From Neurospora crassa OR74A (taxonomy: Eukaryota; Ascomycota; Sordariomycetes; Sordariales; Sordariaceae), in the NCBI RefSeq assembly GCF_000182925.2, contig NC_026506.1:3410001-3474000 (forward strand): DNA of 64,000 bases, read 5' to 3'. Positions 32,693 to 45,942 of this stretch are shown here, one piece after another. A program made the position numbers and the translations under genes. A model generated the notes under the pieces. The model did not search any database. It was not told where the DNA came from and saw only the letters and a list, made by a program, of their open reading frames with translations. The number at the start of each line of letters is the position of its first letter. Position 1 is the first letter of the stretch.

Positions 32693-35600
32693 CTAAACAA
32701 GCACCCACTCGCTTCCTCTCTTGAGGAACTTGTCCAGCATCAGCGTGAGGTCTGACAAGACGAATCGACAAATGTAGAGGGCAAAGAATTCCGCCGCATG
32801 CCTAGTGCTGAGCTCGAGTCCCACCTGCGTCTTGTCGGCGTGCCGGAGGCCTGGGTCTTCAACTTGGCGAGCGATTTGGTCTGTTTTTTTTTGTATCTTC
32901 GTTAGTAAACTGGCAAAAGGGAAAGATAGCTTGAAAAGAGGGAAGGGAAAAAAGGGGGGGAAAAGACAGAAAGAATAAACATACCAACTAACTGAGCCGC
33001 ATCAAACAATCTCGCCAACGAGCTCATATAATTCGCATTAGGCCCCTGAAACAGCACGTTTCCTACGTCTCTCTTCATTGGTCGGTTCGTCGGGTGCGTC
33101 GTCATCGGCAGACTAGGGCAGATGATATCCTTCCCTGCTCCCTCAATAGGTGTCGACGCCACGTTACCACTGGTCCCACCAGCGCTACTGCTTCCCTTGC
33201 CTGCACTGGTCAGGTTCGCTGAGCTGTTTTTGCTTCGCAACCTCCTCCACGAGAAAGCGCTCGTCTTGGCGCTCACGCTGGCTGACCGTGGCAGGGACCC
33301 ATCCTCCGCGTGTACTGGGTCCTTGAACGAGGTGGCGTGGGGTCCGACTTCGCTGGCACCAAGCTTCTTGACCAGGAACTTTTCGACGGACTCGATCACC
33401 GTTTCGAGAGCTTGCATCTCCTCCAATACGGCGTCCGCGTCGCACGTGTCCACCCTGGCAAGCTTCTGTAGCGCCGCGGTCATCAGATCACACTGCGAGA
33501 TCTTCTCCTCGACGTACTTGAGTTTTACGCCCTTGACTCTCCACACGTCCCGTGGGACAAACAACTTGTTGCTGATGTACCCTCCGCGTGGGTGGCAGAG
33601 GGTTTGGTACAGACAGCGCATAAGCCAGAATGGTCGGAGCAAAACATCGCTCGGGCAAGGCTCGAGTGGTGCTGGCGCATCAGTGAGCGTTCCGTTCGGC
33701 GATCCAGGATCATTGGCAGAGTGGAACTCGGCATCAAACAGATACATGCCCGCTGTTCCGACAACTGTGTCCGCCCTTTCTCGGAACGAGCCAGCTATCG
33801 GTGTCGGCATGGATGGAATTGATGGCAGGCGGGTCGTTGAGCCACTGATGCCGAACTGGTTGCTCACCGGTGTGCCAGGAGACATATCAAATACATCATC
33901 ATTATGCGACACAGAAAGCTTCCGATGCGCGCTCCGCAAGCTTGAAGAAGAAAAGGTCTTCTTCAGACTAGGCCGACCAACCGACGGAGACCCCGCTCGA
34001 GGGGGGTAGTCATCCTGCAAGTGAGCTGGCAAAGGAGGAGCTCCCCCTTCTCCCATGGATGGGGAAACCACACGCCGGGCGGCAAGAGGATTAGCATTGC
34101 GATGAGGACCAGCAGACAAGGCTTGTCTCTGTTGTGCAATGTAGTTGTGCGATCGTGCCGGCTGTGGTGGGAATGCTGGCCCGGCTGTGGTTGGTCCCGG
34201 CTGAGCAAGCTTCGTGGTCTCGATCTTCAGCTGCTTCAAGTTCTGGCCAGACAGACGCCGTTGCCTTACGCTCCGATTTGAAGCCCCGGATCCCGAAGTT
34301 CCTGGTGGTCGATCGGGTAGCTGAGGCAAGGCACCCGCTGGCGGAGGCGGTAAGGGGGGTAACGGCCCCTTGGGTTCCGGATGAGTCGGGCTCTCGCTCA
34401 CCGTACTAAGTAGCGTTGTGGAGGTATTCTGGTTGGACCCTGTAGAGCTATTCCATGTACGATTCGTGACCCCGCTGGAGTCGGACTCTCGAGGAATTGA
34501 TTGCTTGTTGTTCGGTCCAAACGCGAAGTCCTCGATCTGATACCCTTTCGTCATCTCCTCCAGAAATCGTTCCTCCTCCTCCGAGTCATGGCCCTCGTCG
34601 TAGAAGTCATCGTGCCCTGTCCAACCTCTTTTTCGGTACTCCTCATCCTCCAAGTGTTGCTGTAACCGTAGTTTCCGCTCCCTTTCGTTCGCTAATTCGA
34701 GCGCATCCATTCCCTCATCCGGTACCTGGTCTCTTGGGTATGAACTTCCCGTGACAGCATCATGCCCATCTGTGTAATACTGATCCTCCGGCTCAAATCC
34801 CTCGTCGTACGCAGCTTCGATAGCATCGTCCAATGCAGCATCAAACTCGGCTTCCGTATCCCCACTGGCGGCCCGGATATGCTTCCTTCGTATTCCTGTT
34901 GATGAAGATCGCGAGTGTACCGAAGACGCGCTAGATCCACCAGACTCCTCGATCGGATCAAGCCATGATATCGACTCGTGACTGGGATCCCTCTGATGTC
35001 CACCATTCGTCTTGTAATTCCTCGAAGTAGCCTGAGCGCCAGACATGGAGTAGTCAGGTCGGAACACTTGTTGGCGAGGGGCATCCTTCTCGGGCGCCGG
35101 TGGAGGTGGCGGTGGCTGAGCGGGTGATAAAGGTCTCCGAGGCAATAGTGGCGGTGGCATGTAAGCATTATCCATCGGTGCCTTTTCAAATCGTGCCTTG
35201 GAAAACGAAGACTGTAGCGAGTATTGCTCGCTAAGGTAGGAAGTAGGGCCATTGGAACCCCCCGGTGTCTGGAGAGTTAATGTGGGTGGTGCTGGCGGTC
35301 TACCGGACGGCGGTTGTCGTCTGAACTGAGTCTGAACAGACAGGCTAGGCTCCCGAGTACGGCTACGTTCCCGGGTGTAGGTTGAGAGCATCGGCTCGTC
35401 GTCAGACACTTCTCCATTGTAAGCCTGAGTACGCATGTATCCCCGTTCGTCGTAGCTTTCGGGCTCTTCTGGAAGCGCCTTCTCATCCAGACTGTCACCG
35501 AGCATCTCGTCAAGTTCGTCAATTCTTCCCACGTATGTTTGATGCTGTTGGCATGGTTGGTATCAGTGGTTCAAAGCTTCTGGAGCAATAACATGCGAGT

Positions 35601-36972
35601 CACCTACAATGGCTTCCAATTTCCTGCGATCCACCTCTACCGAAGTTCGCTGCAATACCTCCTGTAATAGGTGGCAAGCTTCCGTGTAGGCCCTCCTAGC
35701 GGCCTCAAAGTCTTGCCCATTGTCGAGTTGTACTGCGGTATTCGCCTTTGACAGTGCCTCAGAGAGCATTGCCTTTTTGTCGGAGCGATGGCGCTGGCGA
35801 TCTCGGTTCCGGGTCGACGCAGTCGAATCAGTACTTGACTTTGCGCCATGCGACCTCCCTCGCGATTGCCCTCGGGGGTCGCCGTTTTGTGTGTATTGGG
35901 GCATCATGTGGTCTGGCGCGAGTTCTGCAGGAGGTAGCAATAACCCCGCTGCTTGATGTGACCGTGGCAACGATCCTGGTGTGTCTTCTGGGATCTGCGG
36001 AGCACCATCCCAGAAGGCGGCGTTGTCGTCAGGAGGCGGCCGAAGATAATACCGCCTGGGTGGTGCCGGTGATTGCTTGCCAATCTCACTGGCCTGGTGC
36101 CGGAATGCCTCTACCAAAGAAGGCCCGGTCGAAATGCGCGGCAGGCTAGGTAAGGGCGGGATCGGATGACGCAGGGGTGAATCACTGCGGCCTCGGAGGT
36201 GGCTTACAGAGCGCGGAGAGATTTCTGACGTCGAGGGTCGGCGTTTGTGTGACTTTTGACCAGGCGAGTCTTCCCTCTCTTTCCCACTATCCCATCCAAT
36301 GCGCCAACTGGAACCACCACCGTTTGAGCCTTTACTTGACGCGGACGAGACAGACCAGCGGTTGAAGTTCCTAAGACGATCGCCTATGCTACTCGAGCTC
36401 CCAGATCGCGAATGACCTCGCTTGTGCGACGGAGGTTTCAGGCCTTTGGTCGAGTCTGGTGTTGCTGGGCCGTGGAGTAGTGGCTCATTGAACGATTCCA
36501 GAAGGTCTTGGGACGGTCGCGAGTCAGTCGGGACTTTGGGCGGAAGACGGTCGGGTGGAAAGGGACTGAAGGTTGATTGATTATGTTCGGCCGCGGTGGG
36601 CACCGTCACAGTGCCAAAGCGCTCAGAGTGTTGTTGTGGTTGTTGTTGTTGTTGTTGTCGTTGTCGCGGTGGTGGCGGCGGAGGTCGGCTGGGTCGCTGT
36701 TGCCCCTGGGGATAGGGGTTCCGTAAACCGGGGCTGATGAAGTCCCGGTCCGGCAGCCGTGTTCGCGGCGACGGCGAGGACGCGTACGAGGCAGAGCCAG
36801 CAAAAGTGGTGACGGTCGCGGGCGGCGTCCGGGCAGAGGAGAGATCGGTGGCTGAGGCAGACGACCCAGGGTTGTTGGACGAGGTCGGGATCTTGGACGA
36901 GGTCGAAGTCGAGGTCGCAGGTGCGGGCGGTGCTGGTGGAGGTGGTGCTATGGTGAAATGGGGCAAGGGCAT
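32693..36972 (-). CDS. MIT-domain protein, large and mostly disordered
   Basis: Three exons are inferred: 36972-35608, 35544-32985 and 32880-32693. The introns are 63 nt (GTAGGT...CAACAG) and 104 nt (GTATGT...AAACAG). All junctions keep frame and the product is 1370 residues. Residues 1-395 are Pro/Ser/Gln-rich and low-complexity. A microtubule-interacting-and-transport (MIT) helical bundle follows at about 399-475. It is split by the first intron, which joins RRKLEAI to HQTYVGRIDELDEML. MIT domains bind ESCRT-III tails in endosomal sorting. The middle is again disordered. A conserved helical C-terminal region (about 1070-1370) contains LLRPFWLMRCLYQTLCHPRG and ends with FVLSDLTLMLDKFLKRGSEW. 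Fungal proteins of this layout are known, but their task is not clear. Endosome or membrane traffic is an inference from the MIT domain. Confidence 0.88.
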
Positions 36973-37110
36973 CGCTAAGGGTCGAAAGGGGAAGCCAAGT
37001 CGGCCACTCCCCTACCCTGGAAAATATGGAGGTCGCACTCGCTCGTTGGCTGCCCTGGGACCTGGGTGTAGTAAAACCAGGGGGGGGACCAGATGGAAAC
37101 GACAGGGGAA

Positions 37111-37129
37111 GGGGGGGGGGGGGGGGGGG
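37111..37129. repeat. 19-nt G homopolymer
   Basis: This is an uninterrupted G run about 140 bases upstream of the MIT-domain start codon. It could form G-quadruplex structures in the promoter or leader, but this is inference only. Confidence 0.9.
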
Positions 37130-37245
37130 AGGACAACAAGGGGAGGCAGAGTGCACGGCGAGGTGGGATTGATTGGGCAATGACGGGATATGCAAGCCAG
37201 ATTGGGGGTCAGCACTGGAGCTTTGTCGTTATTCGCACTGCCTGG

Positions 37246-37265
37246 TGAGGTGAGGTGAGGTGAGG
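37246..37265. repeat. TGAGG repeat, four units
   Basis: These are four perfect tandem 5-bp units upstream of the MIT-domain gene. Confidence 0.9.
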
Positions 37266-40009
37266 TTCGGTTGCTTAAGTTGAGTTCAGTTGTAGTTCCC
37301 AAAACTTGAAACGCGAGATCAGGTTGTGGGTGCGGATGGTCCTGTCTTTCAGTTCACTCCTGCCCTCGCCTCGGCTTCCTCTTCCACTAGGTATTGTCTT
37401 GTTTTCCTTTCCTTCTTTTTTTTTCTTTTTTCGTTTTTCTTTTTCTTTTTTTCCCCCTTTTGATGGGAATCCCCCGGGTGCCCTGCTGTTTGGCTGCTCG
37501 TCCCGATGGATGGCTCCAGACAACCGGAGCGGTTTTGCTTTTTGGTTAAGCGACTGGATTTTCTCGGTGTAGCGTAGCAGCGACGCTTTCTGCTTGCCGG
37601 GGTTGGCCAATGGAAATGGCGGACGGGATTCGATGATGGATTAGGTACGGATTGGCGTTGTGCCCCTGTCTCTGCCGGTACTACTGGTACTGGCGTACAC
37701 TAGCTCTGGTCTTGGGGTCTGTGGACGCCGCCGTGTAATTGCGCGTCACTGGATATTCCTGGGTGGTCCCTGATGTCGACGATGGGATGCTGATCTCGAG
37801 ACGGGATTCGTGCAATCCAATCTGCTGAAGGGAATGGTGTGCAGGGTGCGGCTGTTACACTGAAGTGGGAGGCGGTTGTCGACGCTTTGAGTGGTAACAC
37901 ATAACGGCGGCCTTTGAGTGGTCAATGGTGGCTATTAGCTGGAAAGAGAAGGGAAGGTAGCGTGCTATGTGCCGAAGTCCGTCGCGTTACATAGGTGTGT
38001 GTCTGGGTAGGTGGATGGATCGATGGCTTGGGGTGGCAGAGACTGAAGGACAAGGCAAGACAACAAGACAAATGTGGGCGTGAGAAGTGACGGGAGATGG
38101 ATCGGATTTCCCCTCCTCGGATTGCGAATGCATGGAGCAGCAGCTGGAGACTGGAGACTGATTGCCCGAGAGCGAGGACCACCAAGACTACCGCTAGAGT
38201 ACACTAGTTACCTACAGTAGTGTAGGTGTACTCTTTAGAGTGATCCGACCCCCGGGGGTTGACTGGTGTGGGTAGAGGTAGGTATAAGGTAACAGACACT
38301 AGGTATAGTAAAAGATGGGAGCTGTGATTTTTATCATCAACCATGGTTCTTCAACCTCTTTTTTAAGCCTCAGTTTAGACGCCCTATATCTACCCAGTGT
38401 GCCATGATGCAGTCATAGTACGTAGTCGTTTCTTTTTTTTTTTTCGCTTTTCTTGATCTCTTCCCTGCTTTGGCTCGTCTCGTCTGGTCGCATTGTCGGC
38501 CGGCAGTCAGGTCGCTGTGTCCCAAATGGAAAGTCGCACTCAGCTAGGTACATAGGTACCTAGGTAGAGGTAGGTATCCAAGTGGGGGGACCCGACCTAG
38601 GTGACCTATGACCCGCGCCGGAGATCCAATCCCAACTAAACTAATCCACACACGGCAGGTCCCCGCCAATGCCAAATTAGTCCAAGAAAACGTGAGGTAG
38701 GTGGTGCCTGAAGAGCGACGACTGACCATCACAGCTGGAGAGGCTTCAAGTGCCGCCGCCGCAGGAACAGCAACCCACAGCGCTCATCACTTGTGCCTGT
38801 TAGAGGATAGGTACAAAGTTCTGATTGGTTGAAATGAAATGGAACTGAAAGATGTCCATCATCAAATTGTGGAGACAGCTAGTCAGAGCCAGGAACCTAA
38901 GCGGGACCTGGGGCCCGGGCGAGATTCGGGGGTTCAGATCAACGAAGGAACGTCGGTGCGCGCAAGATAGATAGATGTCCTGATGCAGCCGGGGTAGTAC
39001 CTCAGCTACTTTCAACTAACGGGGTTGTATGTGTCTGAACCGCGTTTGCTGATAAGAAATTTCAAAAGATGTACTTCACCACTAGTGTAGGTAACGGAAT
39101 GGCGTGTTAAGAAGGGGAAAAGGGGGGGGATCACAATCAACCGCTGGTGGAGCCTCTCAAGGATTTCCCATTTCGTGCTTCTCAGTTTCCCCCCCACGTG
39201 CGTGCTCGCTTCAGTTTGAGCTTCCATCAGTTCCCCCAAAGACCTCCAACGGTTCCTTCGCTCCCCTTGCTCGCCATCATCTCGATCTTGTCTGAGATCA
39301 TCTCGATGTTGAGTAACATTTTTATTGAATACATACAAAGTATAGGGGCGGTCGTATTGACAACCCCCCCACACACGCCACAAACGTCAAGCATGATAGC
39401 TCCTGTGATATCAGCGCCATCGACTCATCTACATACTTATTATTTCCCATGCCAATCAATGCTTCCACATATAACGCCAAGTCTACAAATGGGCGTCACT
39501 CGGCTCTCTTACCATCTTGGCACCTTTGATAAGTCCAAAACGCTTAATGTTTCATGCTTGCCTCATCCTGGTCCCCGTCGGCCGTTGCGGGAGCATCAAT
39601 GACCGTGTAGAATTATCATTATTATCGAAGGTCGGTAGCTGGAAAGCCGCCGTCTTGGGAAAATCACGGAAAAAGGATAGGACTGCATGAAAAGTGTGGT
39701 CCCAGAAATGTTCTTGTTTGATTCCAAGGTTCCTTCTTTGACCCCCCACCCCTAAAAAAAAAAAAACCCGAAAGTCGTTGTTCCGCGGTATATAGTGGTA
39801 TCAAGTGCTGAGTTCTGCCATGAAAGGATCAGAATGACACGCTCGCTTGCTTTGTGTTTCCCGGCCCTGCCTGGTATGATATCTGACTTCAACGAATGTC
39901 CAAAAAGTGTTTCAAAAACCCACCCATCCATGTTGTTTTGCCCCTCTCTATCCCCCATCCATGCTCAACTCTCCGACGGTTGCTGTGCAGCCTTGCGTCA
40001 TCCCTCTGT

Positions 40010-42626
40010 TTATGTAGCCGCCGACCGTGATGACCGGACTGATCGTGCGTAGTTGGATATCGGTGGTTTCTGTCCATACACAAAGTATCTGGACATGATG
40101 ATGTCAGTATCGGGTGTTGGGCTTCACCCTGGTAGCTCTAGGGAACCGTCGGGGTTCAACTAGGCAAAAGAAAAAAGAGGACTTACGTCAAAAAGTAGAA
40201 ATGTATCCGCAGATTTCTGATATCCTTTCTCACATCCACCAAAAATACCTCCACCTCTTCTGGCGACATCCCCAACCCCTTTGTGAATATAGTCATGCTC
40301 ACAGCATGCAAACCCTCAAGAAAGTTGGTCATCTGCCACACGCCCGTCACCTTCTGCTCCTTCCCTTTAGGCCACGGGTTCCCCGGTATCACGAGCTTCT
40401 CCTCAACCACATTGATGAACCCGGCTTCTTCCATCCACTGCTTGTACCTTCTCGGTGCGAGCATGTCTCTCCCAAGTCGTTGACCACCCTCAATGTACAT
40501 CCGTGACCAGCGCTCAAGGGCCGTGCCAGCGATGCTGCCATCCACTGATTGTATGTGGGGATAGTAGTCCTGCCACTCCATCCAGCCGCCAGGGTTTAAT
40601 TGCCGAAAGGCCGACATCATGACTTCTTTGTGTGAGTTGAAGGCGTGGAACAGCAAGCGGACGTGGACGTAGTCGAACTGTTGTGAGAAAATCCACTCAT
40701 CCTCGGCGTCATCTATCTCGAAATGGCAGTTGGGAGGTACACTAATTAGTGAAAGGAGTTGGTTAGCCTGTTGACGGTGATCCGAGGCCCCGACCGCATG
40801 CCCATGTTTGAACAAACAGTAATGGGTGACTACTTACTACTCGGGCTGTATAGGACTTAGATCAGTCCCAACCACATGAGCCGCTGGATTTTGTATCGCT
40901 AAAGACACAAATTGTTAGTCGTACAGGGCTCGAAGCCTCATTGTATTTCTCTTGCTTACCATACTCAATGGCCCATATACCAGTCCCTATTGATCTTCGT
41001 TAGTGGCATTTCGTCCAATCTGGCCTGAACAAGCCTTACCTGTACCAATGTCGAGGACTGACTGTGGATTTGTGACTGGCGCTAGCCCAAACTTCCCCTT
41101 CAGCATGCGCATAAACACGGCATGTTGTAGATCTGTCAGCGAGGGGTGTTAATATTCCGAAACCATGAACCCGACCCTCGGTCATCTCGCCCGTAAAAAC
41201 TCACCCAATCGGTCCTGCTCAATCTTTTTTCCTCGCAAAATCCCACGGTCAGCTCCCATATGTAACCGTCAAGAAAAGGCCAAACGTAACACTAACTTTG
41301 TCATTGGGCATCCAGTACTCTGCCGGTCCAAGGTCAGTTCCCGTCCACGTGAAAGGTTGCACCCGAGACACTTACTGCCCTGTTTGTACCTGTGGAACGT
41401 CCTCCCATGTTCTTCAATGTAGTTGTAAATGCTGGATCGTAACGAGGATGTCGACAGCCTGTAAGAGCGGGGCGCACAAAAAAAGGCAAAACTGTCAGAT
41501 AGCCGTTCACGTCCCGCCAGTAGTGAAACCTTCAGGGGAGGGAAGGATATGTGGGAGAGCGCTGCAAGAAAAAAAGGACTGTTTCCACTTACGCCCCTGT
41601 TATGTCGCCCATAGCCGAGTCTGCGTCGGAGTCCACCTGGTTCTCGCGAGTATATGTTCAGCACCCGTCCTTGCTTTGTGCCGCGTTCGTTAAGCCGCTT
41701 CCCGTTCAGGTCCGCTACCAGCACTTGCTAACTCCATTCATCCGTGAGGGAAGTCCTGGAAAAATTACCATTTGCTCACTTACACTCAGCCCAGCTGAAT
41801 CTTGCCCGCTATTGATATGGCCACCCGACAGCATGGCCTCCCTTTCCGGATGGTTATTCGCGACATGGCGGACGAAAGTTGGGTCGTTTGATGGTAGATC
41901 CTCGAGACCTGTAGCCGCCGTCACATACGACGAAGTAGACACCGCTGATTCGGAAACGGGCGTGTACACGTACAACGATGACGGATGTGTTGATGAGGAC
42001 GAAGCTGACGCGACTGATGTTGACGGTTGTTGTTGTTGTTGTTGTTGTTGTTGTTCCTGTTCTGATGCTGCGGCTTCAGTGGCCTTGCCGTCGCGGAAGG
42101 GCTCGTTGGATTGATAGGTATGTCGGAAGCATGAAACGTCGCCGGGGACACTTGGCGCAGTCTTTGAGCGTGTCGGTTGTGTTAGTGGTCGTGGCGGCAC
42201 GGGCAACGGAGAAGCTGGTGTTGGTAGTCGCGTCGTTGTTCGTGTTGGTGATGCGCTGGCTAATCCTGTTGGTAGTTGCGTCGGATTTGTCTGAGCCCGC
42301 TCTGGTACTGTAGCCGATTTTGGAGCCGGTTTGGAGGCCAAAGCTGACAAGTTTGGCAACGAAGATGACAACGGGAAAGGCAGCGGCGACGGCGATTGTA
42401 ATGGCGATTGCAAAGTACTTGATTGCGAATGTTGTGATGGTGGTCGTGGTGGTGGCGGCGGCGGTTGATATGAAGGATACTGGCGGTTCTGCTGCTGCTG
42501 GGTCGGCTGATTGAGCGCTGGACTCGGTGGTTCTTGGTTGTGATAATCGGCTTGGTGTGGTCGCTTGTTCCCCTTTCCCTTCCACTCCCCCTTCCCCTCT
42601 CCCCCCGGAGCTTCAGACATTTCCAC
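40010..42626 (-). CDS. LaeA-like SAM-dependent methyltransferase, ten exons
   Basis: Inferred exons on the minus strand: 42626-41784, 41636-41593, 41458-41376, 41319-41297, 41223-41205, 41132-41040, 40986-40960, 40898-40838, 40741-40187 and 40088-40010. They total 1827 nt and 608 residues, and every junction keeps frame. Three exons are only 19, 23 and 27 nt. Residues 1-281 are a Pro/Ser/Gln-rich disordered tail. The methyltransferase core starts near 300 with LSTSSLRSSIYNYIEEHGRTFH and QGKYWMPNDKIEQDRL. The SAM-binding motif VLDIGTGTGIWAIEYA is assembled across three exons. It is followed by VVGTDLSPIQPEYVPPNC and DDAEDEWIF, the classic LaeA/UMTA-type order. The end reads YFVYGQKP. LaeA-type proteins influence secondary metabolism and development; many paralogues exist, so this is not claimed to be LaeA itself. 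Confidence 0.88.
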
Positions 42627-45558
42627 GTGTTTCCGCGCTCGCTATTTTTCCTCCCCCTTCTCGTTTGACGACCAACGACGGTTGACTTCCACTTGGACTG
42701 ACCGAATGTCGTGTCGCACCGTAACACCCGTATCTTTTTCGGCCACGCCTCTCAGCCGTCGAGACTCGGGACTCGGTGATGACGACTCGGACGGCGTCGG
42801 TTACTGAATGGCGCGATTGCTGATCCTCGATAGGCTGTGGGGGTGTTTCCTGGTTCTCGGGGCGATCTTCCCGTTCGCGGAGGTGGCCGATGGGCGTCAG
42901 CGTCGGCGTCGCGCGAGCGGGCTGGCGAGGTAGGTATGTTGTCGGATGGAAGCACAAACGGCAAACCGCAAAACCGACGCTTGTCCCCTTCTGCTGCTGA
43001 CTGGATGCTGACTGATTGACGGACTGCTGCTACTCGTTGCTCGTTTCTCGTTGGATTGCCACTGCACTAGAGGAGTTTCCCCGCCGCCAACACGTGGCGC
43101 TGGATGTTGGCCCGTTGTGGCCCGTTGGATGGGACGTTGTGTGCGGTGCTCCGTGACCCGTCGCGCCGGGAGAGGGCGGCGGGTGAGGTTCGGTCGGGTA
43201 GGGCGGCCGCTGCTGCTGGATGTCAGGTCAGGTAGGTCGTTCTGGAGTCGCTGCTGGACTGGAGTCTGGGCTTTCCACTTTCAGGGCAGAGGTCGTACAG
43301 GAAGGGGACATGATGGGCGAGCGACAGCCCCGGGTTATGGGGCCAGCCAACGGGCACCTAACAAGCGTGCACAGAGCGGTAAAGCTTCCAGTTGGTCGAA
43401 GCTGGCGAACAAGTCCCCGTCGCTCCCGGTCTCGATTCCCGGCGCGTCAGCTGCTGTGGTAGGGGTGCCCCAGCATTGTTAGCACCGGAATAGCGTACCC
43501 GTAACCGCAACGGCCGGTGGGAAAGGTTAGGAACCTTGCCTTCCACTTTTCCAATTTCATTCCAGAATACCCCGTCAGCGAGATTGATTCTGTCCACCAT
43601 CTGTCGACCAAGAGCCTCAGGCTGACATGCCCAATCTCTGCCGGAAGCCCTGCCGGTCGTCGCTACCTTTCTGGGCTGCCGTGGGTGCATGATTGAGCCC
43701 AGAACAGCCAGCTGGCGGCCAAGACTTGTACATGTACACAGCCAAACTCTGGAGAAGTAGGGATGCCTGCCAGGTGACAAGCAGGTGATGGATGCCCTGC
43801 ATGTGCCATTCATTGCTTCTGCCTGCGCAATTATTTGACCCTCCAACACCACACCTCCAGTCATCTCCTTTGATTTCCCATCTTCATCCATCCCAGCTGA
43901 GCACAATCGACCAGGTCAAGGAACACCCTGATAAACCATTACTACCGTCATCAATATTGACCGCCGCTTCAAAGTACACTAGCAGTCCAGGCAACACTTA
44001 TGAATACTTCAGCAATAGCCCGTTCCGTGTCGGCCTGTCATCCTTGCTGATATCACAGTTATCAATCGATGTTGTGTCGCAACATCCAAGACGAATCAAG
44101 CGAAAAGGAGTTGATCCTCTCACCACGGTTACCATTGCAACCAAAGGAAGCATGAAGGAAACGAGATCAGAGGTCTTTACGAAGTGTTGAAAAGGAGACG
44201 AGATTGTACTTGAGATGATGATGTGTTCGGACCGGCGACCACCTCTCCAACAATGGACGTCTTGGAAGAGATCAGTGTCACCGTAATGTCGCACCCAAGA
44301 CCACCCAAGACCTAAAAGAGGAAAGAAATGGAAGACCTGCCCCCCCCTTCTTGTGCGAATCCCTTCCACTCCTTCGTTCCGACATTCCAATGCTCCCCCA
44401 CATTCCTCAAATTTCTGGTCGCTGGGTCGGTCATCGCCGGTCACCTATCTCTACGCTCGCAAGTTCTGAAGGGTCTGTTACTTACCCGTGGAGATGGGTA
44501 CATGTTCAGCTCTCAAAATCATTGCCAAGCAAGACAACACGAGGCCTCGCCCCCTATGAATGAATATGTTGACCAGGACCTTCCCCTTTGTTCACGTTGA
44601 GTTTCATGCCAAAAGTACGACGAATGGCCACCTATTCTATTATATTGCGATCGTGTTCCTTAAATCAATTCCCCCATTCCCCCTTTCTTTTCTGTTTTTA
44701 TTTCGCTGTGTTTAGTCTCAGTCTAGCTTTCGTTATCTCTAGGAACTTCGTTCGATCTGGCTTCGGGGTTCCGGACCCCACTCCGGCCTCGGCCCGGGCC
44801 TTGCTGGAGTCCCGTCCCGACGTAGCCCCACAAATCTGTGGGGTCGAATACGTCCGTGCCCGTCGTCTCACCGGCCGGCTTCCACTCCACTGTTTTCCCC
44901 GAGAATGTTTCCCGATTTGCCAAGGTTCGGAGACTTACAAGTGTTGTTGCACTCTTCAAACCCCCGCCAGCAACCTCATCTCCGAGAAAGGTCAACATGA
45001 TGCCAGCTCTGAACTTGGGCTCTTTGAGAGCTTGTCATTGTTCAATTATTGAACCCATAATTTGCCTCCAAGCATGGTCAAGGTGCCGCTGAACAATATA
45101 CATATTTTGCCAATTCAACAGATCTCTCAACATCTTTACTTCGGTCGCGCTGCGTAGGGCGTCGTCGACTTTCCAATCTTTGGTTAGCATATATGATGCT
45201 ACAGAGGTGACGGCTAGCTACTGTTTTCCTAAAAATACGCGTTGAAGACGGGCAGTCGGCGACTTCAGGCGGTGACGTGTACCCGTGTTGTGGAAATCCC
45301 CTTTACTCTTTTTGGGCGGCGGAGATGTAAACCCCGATGAAACACCCTTGGCATCGACTTTGTTATGGGCTCCCAATTGCCCCGAGAATTAGTGTCAGTG
45401 AGCGTCACAGTCGTCGATAGCGCTCCCTCCATTGGCGCGCATGGGAAACTGACGGAACGTCATGGGGCAACTAGCAGTATTACTGACAAAGATCAATCAG
45501 AGGGAGATTGTAAAACCTATTACGAAAGTGAGGTGGCATTCGATTTCAAGGTCCAGCC

Positions 45559-45598
45559 TTTACCCGGATTTCGAATACCCCTGAAACACCCGGCTAAA
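45559..45598. promoter_or_regulatory. Two inverted GGNTAAA motifs upstream of the xylanase
   Basis: TTTACCC at 45559-45565 and GGCTAAA at 45592-45598 both fit the GGNTAAA site used by XlnR/XLR-1-type xylanase regulators. They lie about 460-500 bp upstream of the xylanase start. A six-fixed-base motif is expected by chance about once per 2 kb on two strands, so this is suggestive only. Confidence 0.4.
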
Positions 45599-45934
45599 AA
45601 CAGAGGTCATTCTTATACTCGATGGAGTATACTTGACCGATTGGCGGCGTTTCTTTCTGCGGGGCCCCGTAGACGCATAGACTTCAAACGCATCAGTTGA
45701 CGCGGCCGAGCATCGAATATTGTTGGAAATCATCTTGAGCATTGACAAACAGGTACGCGGAAGAAACGAAAAAGACGGTGCCAGGAGACAAGATGTGACA
45801 CGGCCGTCGTTCCTATCAGCCGGTCCAATGAGCTTCAAGTAATCGCCATGCTGGAAGACCAGAAGTTTTCCCATGAGGCGGCTAGCATGGCCCTTTGAGA
45901 TATAGAAGCTAGCTTGGCATTGACCAAAGTGATG

Positions 45935-45942
45935 TATTTAAA
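45935..45942 (+). promoter_or_regulatory. TATA-like box of the xylanase gene
   Basis: TATTTAAA lies 115 bp upstream of the xylanase ATG, a reasonable distance for a TATA element. Confidence 0.45.

Larger units (their letters stand above)
36973..40009. other. 3.0-kb intergenic region
   Basis: It is upstream of the MIT-domain gene and downstream of the methyltransferase, both on the minus strand. No gene is supported. It contains a 19-nt G run (37111-37129), four TGAGG units (37246-37265), T-rich stretches near 37420-37460 and several AGGTA-type short repeats near 38548-38580. Confidence 0.6.

Noticed and set aside
33122-34009. 295-residue plus-strand frame inside the MIT-domain gene
   Set aside because: It is antisense to conserved coding sequence and has no domain of its own.
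36623-37195. 190-residue minus-strand frame at the 5' end of the MIT-domain gene
   Set aside because: It overlaps the first MIT-domain exon in another frame and ends in a Thr repeat caused by the CAA-type repeat.
43051-43482. 143-residue plus-strand frame in the methyltransferase-xylanase gap
   Set aside because: It is Arg/Gly-rich and low-complexity, with no start context, intron pattern or family motif to support a gene.
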